Source of the DNA: a virus
DNA: 47,157 nt
Strand: one strand, 5' to 3'
Virus record (IMG/VR): IMGVR_UViG_3300022187_000056
Span: 1-47,157 of that record
This document shows positions 41,467 through 47,157 of this stretch, in pieces. A program made the position numbers and the translations under genes. Below the pieces are notes generated by a model. That model saw only the letters and a list, made by a program, of their open reading frames with translations. It was not told the DNA's origin and ran no database searches. How positions within the stretch are numbered: position 1 is the stretch's first letter; each line of letters begins with the position of its first letter.

Positions 41467-41802
41467 TTACCTATTACTGTTTTTTGGTTTTCTGCGTGAA
41501 TTTCTTTTTGGAGCTTCAGGCGCAGATTCTTCTTCAGGTTCAACAGGTTTCTCTTCTTCTGAAGATTCTTCCTCTTGTTCTGGCTCACTAGGTTTCTCTA
41601 CAACTGGTGCAGGTTCTTCACTCAAAGCTTTTTTGATTCTCTCAGGTACATCTTCAGGTAGAAGACAACCTCTACGGAACCATCGACCAATAGAACCTTC
41701 GTTAAGAAGTTCAACTTCGTGGTATTGACCAGCTACATAGGTCTTAGCTTTAGTAGGTACATCTCTAGTGAAATACAATTTAACTTTTTTAACTTCGCTC
41801 AC
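41467..41802 (-). CDS. hypothetical protein with acidic Pro/Glu-rich tail
   Basis: 111 residues. Residues 1-60 form a small domain (VKLYFTRDVPTKAKTYVAGQ, GRWFRRGCLLPEDVPERI); residues 63-100 are mostly E, P and S; the end is basic (RNSRRKPKNSNR). GTG start with AGGAGA at ideal spacing. The intrinsic terminator of the capsid block lies just upstream, so it may be transcribed by read-through. Role unknown. Confidence 0.55.
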   Translation of the reverse strand: MSEVKKVKLYFTRDVPTKAKTYVAGQYHEVELLNEGSIGRWFRRGCLLPEDVPERIKKALSEEPAPVVEKPSEPEQEEESSEEEKPVEPEEESAPEAPKRNSRRKPKNSNR

Positions 41803-41826
41803 GAATCATCTCCTAATTAAACTTAA

Positions 41827-41852
41827 AGAAAAAAGGGGCCGTAGCCCCTTTA
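41827..41852 (-). terminator. intrinsic terminator after the decoration gene
   Basis: AAGGGGC (41833-41839) and GCCCCTT (41844-41850) form a tight stem with a four-base loop; on the minus strand it is followed by TTTTTTC. It ends the capsid transcription block. Confidence 0.8.
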
Positions 41853-41857
41853 TATTT

Positions 41858-42358
41858 TTAGAGGTCAACTTCCCAAGCAAGTCCATTTTTAACGTCACGT
41901 ACTTGATAGATACCTGACATAACTTTAGCTGCTGTAGAGTCAGCTACGTTAACTGAAAGATGAGAGAACCCATTCTCAGCATCAAGATGCTCTGGTAAAA
42001 ATTCAAATACTACGATACCACCATCGTTAGCAAACTGAGCAGCAAGGTCAACACTGTCAGAAAGACCTGAATCATCAGGACGAATCTCAACTTTAGTGTA
42101 AGCAGTTTGACCATCAATTTTGTGATAGTAGTTAGTTTGTACGTTTAGAGCTTTTGAGTTACCACCAGCGGCAGCATCATGTTGCTCAAAAGATACTGTA
42201 CAAGCAGCAGCAGTAGAATCACCAAAAGAAAGCTCAACAGCAATCTTATATCCTTCACCAGCAGAAACTCTAGCACCTGTAACAGCAGCACCGTTTAGGT
42301 CCGCTGGTGCAGCTACTTGCTTTCCTGCAATCATTTCTGAAAATAGAACGTTTTTCAT
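41858..42358 (-). CDS. putative capsid decoration protein
   Basis: 166 residues, beta-rich and alanine-rich (AAACTVSFEQHDAAAGG, GIVVFEFLPEHLDAENGF). It follows the capsid gene with AGGGG before its ATG, where decoration or head-stabilising proteins usually are. The framing by two hairpin terminators suggests high and controlled expression. No family motif recognised, so the role is by position. Confidence 0.55.
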   Translation of the reverse strand: MKNVLFSEMIAGKQVAAPADLNGAAVTGARVSAGEGYKIAVELSFGDSTAAACTVSFEQHDAAAGGNSKALNVQTNYYHKIDGQTAYTKVEIRPDDSGLSDSVDLAAQFANDGGIVVFEFLPEHLDAENGFSHLSVNVADSTAAKVMSGIYQVRDVKNGLAWEVDL

Positions 42359-42385
42359 TTTAAATTCCCCTTTTTAATTCCTTCT

Positions 42386-42422
42386 AAAAATTGTGAGTCG
42401 GCCACCATAAGGTCACCGACTC
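42386..42422 (-). terminator. hairpin between capsid and decoration genes
   Basis: GAGTCGG (42395-42401) and CCGACTC (42416-42422) with an inner ACC/GGT pair; on the minus strand ACAATTTTT follows. Probably partial termination that sets the capsid-to-decoration ratio. Confidence 0.6.
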
Positions 42423-42438
42423 GATTTAGGTTATGTTA

Positions 42439-43725
42439 TTAAGCTCTTTCAGCTAGAGTAACGAAACCTGACATTTGGTAATTACCTTTTTGAGTAGTTA
42501 CCGGAGCACTAAATGGACAATGACCATCAACTCTCATAGTAAATTTGAAAGCAGTGATGTCGCGATCAAAGTGTAAGTGAGTTGAAACAGCTTGTCTCAC
42601 ACCACCAGTTTTAAGAACTGAGTAGTAGTAGCTCAAGTCCGCAAGGATAAGATCACCTGCATCACCTAATTCTGGCATTGCTCCCATCATATACATGATC
42701 GGCTTACCAAGAAGAGTATCAAAACCAGCAGCAGCAGCGTTAGGGAATTGACTTCCGTTCAAGTAGATGAAGTTACCATTGTCATCTGTTAAAAGACGTA
42801 ATTGCTCTCTACAAGCAGGGTTAGCTAACCAAACCGCGTTTGAGTTAGGAAGAAGTCGAGACTCCATCTTAACAAGGTTTCGGTAAACGATTGAATCAGC
42901 GGCCTGACCACTTTCTTTAGCAACTTCAAAAGCGAAACCACTACCAAGGATACCTTTAGGTTTAGCAACACCGTCACCAGTAACGATAGCATCGTTAATT
43001 TTGTGAACGATTGAATCAGGAGCTTTACGTCTAATGTAAGACTCAAGAGCGCCAGCATCTTCAAGAAGTTCGTCAGTACACTTAACAAGCGCACCAAGCT
43101 TTTGAAGTTTGAAATCAGCATTTTTCAACTGAGGCTTAGTTTCAGTATATTGTTGAGCTTCACCAAGCCATGAAGCTTGAATACCACCTGTCCAAGGTTC
43201 AGTTTCATCAACTGGAACAGACATGTGATTACTTGAAGAAGTAAAATCAGATGTTCTTGGAATAAGTGACTGGTCGCCTTGTACTTTCTCTTGGATTTCA
43301 GTCATGAAATCAGTAGGTATCAAGATACCTCCATCTTCCCCAACTGACTCAAGTGCAGTAGAGTTCGTAAAGTTACTGTGAACATTTCCTTTTGAATATC
43401 CTTCAACAGCTTTGCAAAATTCACCCATACTTTTGAAACCGTAACTCTTATCGTAATGATTGTGAGTTCTTGCACCAGTACCAGCAGGTACTTTGTTAGC
43501 AACAGGTTCAACAGGTTGAGTTTGTCTGTTAGAAGTAGAAATCGCGTTGTTCATTGACTCAAGTTTTTCAAGAGCTTCGATTTCAGTGTTGATGTCTTGA
43601 AATTCAGCGTGATAAGCATTAACTGATTCAAGTTGCTCAGGCGTATAGTCTTCAAGACCATCGAACGCTTTCAATTCATTTTGAATCTCGCCTAAACGCG
43701 CTCTAAGTTTTTCTAGTTTTTTCAT
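42439..43725 (-). CDS. HK97-fold major capsid protein
   Basis: 428 residues. The N-terminal 60 residues form a coiled coil (KKLEKLRARLGEIQNELKAF), the delta scaffold domain removed by the protease. The body has GILIPTDFMTEIQEKVQGDQ, IVTGDGVAKPKGIL, VWLANPACREQLRLL, LLGKPIMYMMGAMPELGDAG, the usual HK97 order. A strong AAGGAGA site precedes the ATG. It forms the shell; the cleavage site near residue 100 is only inferred. Confidence 0.9.
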   Translation of the reverse strand: MKKLEKLRARLGEIQNELKAFDGLEDYTPEQLESVNAYHAEFQDINTEIEALEKLESMNNAISTSNRQTQPVEPVANKVPAGTGARTHNHYDKSYGFKSMGEFCKAVEGYSKGNVHSNFTNSTALESVGEDGGILIPTDFMTEIQEKVQGDQSLIPRTSDFTSSSNHMSVPVDETEPWTGGIQASWLGEAQQYTETKPQLKNADFKLQKLGALVKCTDELLEDAGALESYIRRKAPDSIVHKINDAIVTGDGVAKPKGILGSGFAFEVAKESGQAADSIVYRNLVKMESRLLPNSNAVWLANPACREQLRLLTDDNGNFIYLNGSQFPNAAAAGFDTLLGKPIMYMMGAMPELGDAGDLILADLSYYYSVLKTGGVRQAVSTHLHFDRDITAFKFTMRVDGHCPFSAPVTTQKGNYQMSGFVTLAERA

Positions 43726-43774
43726 TTTTCCATCTCCTTATGGTTTCTAAAAATTCAAAAAAACTCAAAAGTCG

Positions 43775-44485
43775 CTACGTTTTGGAACGAGCTAATACCT
43801 TTTGAATATCGTTTTGAAATTGACTAATTTTTTCCTTGGCAATTACGTTGCCGTCTTTAATATTAGGTCTTCGCTTAATCCACTTCTTATCTACCGCTGA
43901 AGCAGCAATAGACTCTTCGCTTTGGAAAAGCTCCGTTACGAAACCTTTTTCTAGTGCTTGATCACCGTCCATCCAAGTTTCCGATGCAAGCATAGCTTTA
44001 AGTTCCGATCTATCAAGACCAGTTTTCTTCTTATAAGTGTTGACTAATTGTTCCTCGATGTCTAGTAGTCGCTCAATCGTTGATTCTAATTCGTTTGAAT
44101 CGCCTCGCGCCCATGTCCAAGGTTTGTGAATCATCATTAGAGCGCCTTCACCCATAACGATTTTGTCACCTGCCATCGCGATTATTGAGGCAATGGAAGC
44201 CGCAAGACCATCGATATAGACAGTGACTTCAGCTTTGTGTTGCTTCAAACGATTGAAAATCGTATATCCTTCAAACACATCACCACCACCAGAATTAATT
44301 CTGACATCGAGTTCATTAACTGTTTCAGGTAGCTTTTTTAATTCTCTGTCAACTAGATTTGCAGAAATATCGCCCCAATCTTCCCATGGCCCGATGTCTC
44401 CATAAAATACCATTTCAGCTTTTGTTTGACTTTTGTTTTTGACTTTAAAAGCATCTTTGCTTCTAATATTAATTAAACCTTCCAT
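43775..44485 (-). CDS. ClpP-like prohead protease
   Basis: 236 residues from the ATG at 44485, preceded by AGGGG; the frame extends upstream to 44581 without a ribosome-binding site. S14 motifs: VRINSGGGDVFEGYTIFNRL near 61-80, nucleophile serine in DGLAASIASIIAMAG (about 97), histidine in ALMMIHKPWTW (about 120). It should cleave the capsid scaffold domain and itself. It lies directly before the capsid gene. Confidence 0.9.
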   Translation of the reverse strand: MEGLINIRSKDAFKVKNKSQTKAEMVFYGDIGPWEDWGDISANLVDRELKKLPETVNELDVRINSGGGDVFEGYTIFNRLKQHKAEVTVYIDGLAASIASIIAMAGDKIVMGEGALMMIHKPWTWARGDSNELESTIERLLDIEEQLVNTYKKKTGLDRSELKAMLASETWMDGDQALEKGFVTELFQSEESIAASAVDKKWIKRRPNIKDGNVIAKEKISQFQNDIQKVLARSKT

Positions 44486-44520
44486 GTGTTTTTCCCCTAT
44501 AATATCTTTAATTCTAAACG

Positions 44521-46200
44521 TCAAAGAACGATAATGCCACGTTTTTCGTAGACTGACTCTTCCTCTTGTTCTCCGATCCAACCAGCAATGGCCATAGTCG
44601 CGGCTACAGCAAGGTCAATTTTAAATTTTGCGTGTGCTTTACGAAAATAAATATTACCATTATGGTCTTCTTTTACAACAACGTTAGAAAAGCACCAACG
44701 TAACACAGGGCAGCCATTATGCCTCAATCTCCTTTCTCTAATGACAGCATCTAGATATTTTAAAGGTTCCGAAACATTTCCGGTATTCATTTTGAACTCA
44801 GTCATTTCCACACCTTCGGCACTCATGTTCTGTGCGAACTGATTGGCCGACCAAGGGTCGTAGAAATTATCCCTCATCATAAATTGATCTACTTGATCTA
44901 AATAATAGTCTTCTAAAACACTATAATTTATCGCTTCACCTTTTGTTGAAATTAAATGGCCTTGATCCACCCATGCAGGATATGAAGCATTATTACTTTT
45001 CTCAATTGCAGCTTCAGGTAAAAAAGCATCGGTAAACAAATAATAAATATCTTCTTTTTTAAAGATGTAAGCAAAACCAGTAAGGTCAATTTTTGAAGCT
45101 AAATCGATACCAGCATAGCAAGGTTGATTAACAAACTGTTCACGTTTCAAACTCGTATCAGCGCAATCATCATACGCCAACATATCAAAAAGGTTTTCAC
45201 TAGCAGTACACCATTGGTTAAAGTGTTTCGTTAAAACGTTGTTTTTATTTCCTGGTTGTCGAATAGCTTTATCAACCATACCCTGAATATATTCTTCAGA
45301 TACAGATACACCTAAATTAGGGTTAGCTTTTACCCAACAACTCTTATCGCGAAAATCATCACCTTTATCGATTGTATAAATCATACCGAACTGTGATTCA
45401 TCATCGTATTCACGCTTTAATACTTTTTCTAAGTCAGTTTGAAGTTCGTAACAAATACCAGTATCATCGAAACCAGCAGTTGAGATGGCCCACAAAATAG
45501 GTTGTTTTCTAGCACCTACAGCGGTTTCCATAACTCCGTATAAGTTTCTATCCTTAAAACTGTGAACTTCATCAAAAATAGTACAACTTGGGCCTAAACC
45601 GTCCAAAGAGTTAGAATCACTAGCAAGCGGTCTATAAACCGAAGCTGTTTTATCATTCTCTATATGATGTCTAAAAAGTTGAGTACCAGTTTTCTTGGCA
45701 AACGATGGAAGCCTTTTCAATTGGTCGCGAGATGTATCGAAAACAATTCTAGCTTGATCTTTTTTAGAGGCCAAGGAATAAACTTCAGCACCAGACTCAC
45801 CATCTAGTGACAACATATAAAGACCTACAGGGGATGAAAGCGCGGTTTTACCGTTTTTCCTGGCACATAAAATAAAAACTTTTGTAAAACGCCTATTACC
45901 TTTCGATTTACCTTCTGCCCACATGAAACCAAAAACATTACAGTGAATAAACAACTGCCATGGTCCAAGAATCATATCCTTACCAGCAAGCGGACCTTTT
46001 ATATGTGGAAACTTTTGAAGTAACCTACAAGCTCTTTCTGCTTTATCAAAGTCAAAATAAAATTTAGGATTTTTTAAGTCTCTTTTAAATCTTTCACATG
46101 AAGCGAACACCTGCCAGCAAGACGCAATCTCACCACTTAATATATCTTCAGCATATTGAAACGCTTTCGCGCAATTAGGATATTTTTTATCATTTAACAT
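44521..46200 (-). CDS. terL: terminase large subunit
   Basis: 559 residues. ATPase: Walker A ARKNGKT at 113-119, Walker B CTIFDEVHSF with D210 and E211. Nuclease: AGIDLASKIDLTG with catalytic D near 366, and a final KIDLAVAATMAIAGW. Terminase_1 type (YAEDILSGEIASCWQ near the start). It packages DNA through the portal and cuts it. Its start overlaps the end of the inserted NUMOD4-HNH gene by 11 bases. Confidence 0.95.
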   Translation of the reverse strand: MLNDKKYPNCAKAFQYAEDILSGEIASCWQVFASCERFKRDLKNPKFYFDFDKAERACRLLQKFPHIKGPLAGKDMILGPWQLFIHCNVFGFMWAEGKSKGNRRFTKVFILCARKNGKTALSSPVGLYMLSLDGESGAEVYSLASKKDQARIVFDTSRDQLKRLPSFAKKTGTQLFRHHIENDKTASVYRPLASDSNSLDGLGPSCTIFDEVHSFKDRNLYGVMETAVGARKQPILWAISTAGFDDTGICYELQTDLEKVLKREYDDESQFGMIYTIDKGDDFRDKSCWVKANPNLGVSVSEEYIQGMVDKAIRQPGNKNNVLTKHFNQWCTASENLFDMLAYDDCADTSLKREQFVNQPCYAGIDLASKIDLTGFAYIFKKEDIYYLFTDAFLPEAAIEKSNNASYPAWVDQGHLISTKGEAINYSVLEDYYLDQVDQFMMRDNFYDPWSANQFAQNMSAEGVEMTEFKMNTGNVSEPLKYLDAVIRERRLRHNGCPVLRWCFSNVVVKEDHNGNIYFRKAHAKFKIDLAVAATMAIAGWIGEQEEESVYEKRGIIVL

Positions 46201-46765
46201 CTAAGTGTTTCCAATTTTCCCTAACACAAATTCTTCTAGCTTGAGTATGTGAGATACCGTACTTCTTACCCATCTCTCTATAACTCATTCCTTGCTTTTT
46301 CAGTTCAGTCATTTCTTCAACTTGTTCTTCTGTCACTTTTGCACTTGAACAATCTTCACCTTCAGCATAGTAATAGCGACCAGCTTCGTAAGAATACAAA
46401 CAATTCTCTCTGTGAGTTACATATTCTAAATTTTCAAGACGGTTATTTAGAGGGTTGAAGTCTTTATGGTTAACTTCTTTACCTTCAGGTACAGGACCAA
46501 CGAAAGCTAACATAACTAAACGATGAACCATAAAATGTTTTGCTTTCCCACCCATGCAAAGTTGAACAACTTCATAACCACCTGTTTTAGAAATACTAGT
46601 TCTTAAAATTTTATTTTTAACTTTTCTCTTAGATGGTCTACCTAATCTGTCTTTTCTAGCAACTTCCCTTTCTACACTGGCCACAACACCTGTATCGGAA
46701 ACTCTATAGTAATCTTCGTAACCTGGAATGAATCTCCATCTAAGATTATGACCACTCATTATCAT
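46190..46765 (-). CDS. NUMOD4-HNH homing endonuclease
   Basis: 191 residues. NUMOD4 motif WRFIPGYEDYYRVSDTGVV at 10-28; HNH core MVHRLVMLAFVGPVPEGKEV then NHKDFNPLNNRLENLEYVTH at about 79-118; C-terminal HTH (GMSYREMGKKYGISHTQARR). It is a free-standing mobile endonuclease placed between small and large terminase genes, a typical homing site. ATG at 46765 or 46759. It overlaps both neighbours, so it would be translated with them. Confidence 0.9.
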   Translation of the reverse strand: MIMSGHNLRWRFIPGYEDYYRVSDTGVVASVEREVARKDRLGRPSKRKVKNKILRTSISKTGGYEVVQLCMGGKAKHFMVHRLVMLAFVGPVPEGKEVNHKDFNPLNNRLENLEYVTHRENCLYSYEAGRYYYAEGEDCSSAKVTEEQVEEMTELKKQGMSYREMGKKYGISHTQARRICVRENWKHLDVK

Positions 46766-47090
46766 CGTCTTCAGGAACGTATTTGCCTTCGGCTGTTATA
46801 CCTAACATTTTTGAATACATTCTAATGTCTGATAAAACTTTATTTCGTTGATCTACTTCAGGGTACTTTTTCATTTGAGTACCATTACGTGTTTCAGATT
46901 CGTAAGAATACCCATTCTCTTTGATAAACTTTGAAAGATCATGATACTCTTGGTATAAGTCACATAAAATTGATAATTGCTCGAATAAATTATCATGTAC
47001 ATTTTCTTTATTTAAGATTATATCAATTAGACTTTTCCACTGTTTTCTGAATATCGCATCCTTACCTGAAGGCATCTTTGGCTTTTTCAA
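46746..47090 (-). CDS. terS: P27-family terminase small subunit
   Basis: 114 residues. The helical core QWKSLIDIILNKENVHDNLF, LSILCDLYQEYHDL and the C-terminal EVDQRNKVLSDIRMYSKMLG match the P27/Terminase_4 small subunit. It recognises packaging DNA and recruits TerL. The likely start is TTG at 47090 after AGGGTGAG; an ATG six codons in is the alternative. Sixty-seven bases lie between its start and the window end. Confidence 0.8.
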   Translation of the reverse strand: MKKPKMPSGKDAIFRKQWKSLIDIILNKENVHDNLFEQLSILCDLYQEYHDLSKFIKENGYSYESETRNGTQMKKYPEVDQRNKVLSDIRMYSKMLGITAEGKYVPEDDDNEWS

Positions 47091-47157
47091 TTCTCACCCT
47101 TTTTTTATAATAGGGTAAGAAACGTTCCACGTTCCGTAAACCTTTAATATATTGGGT
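47091..47157. other. possible cos-proximal leader at the right end
   Basis: This short stretch contains the tandem repeat GGAACGTGGAACG (read on the minus strand) and an AT-rich end. With the 36 bases at the left end it forms the only gap between the last left-end gene and TerS. This is where a cohesive end or packaging start is expected, but no overhang is visible from one strand. Confidence 0.35.

Noticed and set aside
41414-41728. 104-codon serine-rich plus-strand frame
   Set aside because: Complement of the Glu/Pro-rich tail of the minus-strand gene; composition explains it.
1-47157. tRNA genes, integrase, CRISPR array, insertion sequences
   Set aside because: No cloverleaf-like sequence, tyrosine or serine recombinase motif, regular repeat-spacer array or transposase was seen by eye; a tRNA search program could still find a divergent tRNA.

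Overview
The window looks like an essentially complete genome (47,157 bp, AT-rich, about 37-38% GC by eye) of a tailed dsDNA phage with a long non-contractile tail. The head is HK97-type: P27-like small terminase, Terminase_1-like large subunit, ClpP-like prohead protease, HK97-fold capsid and HK97-type portal. The tail is lambda-like: terminator, tube, G/GT frameshift chaperones, tape measure, then M, L, K and J homologues. A lambda-type J protein, an M15 endopeptidase and a spanin-like protein suggest a Gram-negative host; the host itself cannot be named from the sequence. I saw no integrase, tRNA or rRNA gene, or CRISPR array.

Layout. (1) 37-1561, minus: small proteins and a free-standing HNH nuclease. 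Read leftward, this unit runs off base 1 and, if the molecule is circular or cohesive-ended, continues directly into the terminase genes at 47090. (2) 1562-2133: a 570-bp control region with four GAAC-N3-GTTC palindromes, three interleaved direct repeats and a larger inverted repeat. (3) 2134-5424, plus: early genes, including a putative repressor, two Xre-type HTH proteins, a ParB-like protein with iteron-like repeats just upstream, and small membrane and hypothetical proteins. (4) 5421-10978, minus: replication genes, namely a DEAH-like helicase, a DUF3310 protein, a VRR-NUC nuclease, a prim-pol/RepA-like helicase, zinc-binding proteins and small ORFs. (5) 11066-17223, plus: recombination and replication genes (conserved phage protein, DUF2800-type nuclease, gp2.5-like ssDNA-binding protein, family B DNA polymerase, small DNA-binding protein, HExxH protein), with one PD-(D/E)XK gene on the opposite strand. 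(6) 17111-47090, minus: a 30-kb late unit ordered packaging, capsid, accessory virion proteins, head-tail connectors, tail, fibre, lysis.

The replication genes supply priming, unwinding, polymerisation, ssDNA coating and end resection. Packaging uses TerS/TerL with an HNH nuclease upstream, an arrangement typical of cos phages. The capsid genes are followed by intrinsic terminators. The lysis block pairs a zinc peptidase with a two-helix holin-like protein, a spanin-like protein and two further small membrane proteins.

Points that stand out: CCAAGG/CCTTGG occurs about 54 times, roughly four to five times the number expected from base composition; a GGGAAAC slippery site makes an unannotated 241-residue GT protein; the portal gene is displaced downstream of the capsid genes; a collagen-like protein with interrupting modules shares its C-terminal domain with the next gene; repeated palindromes and iterons lie around the early regulators; and several small genes under 60 codons are positioned by start/stop overlaps.
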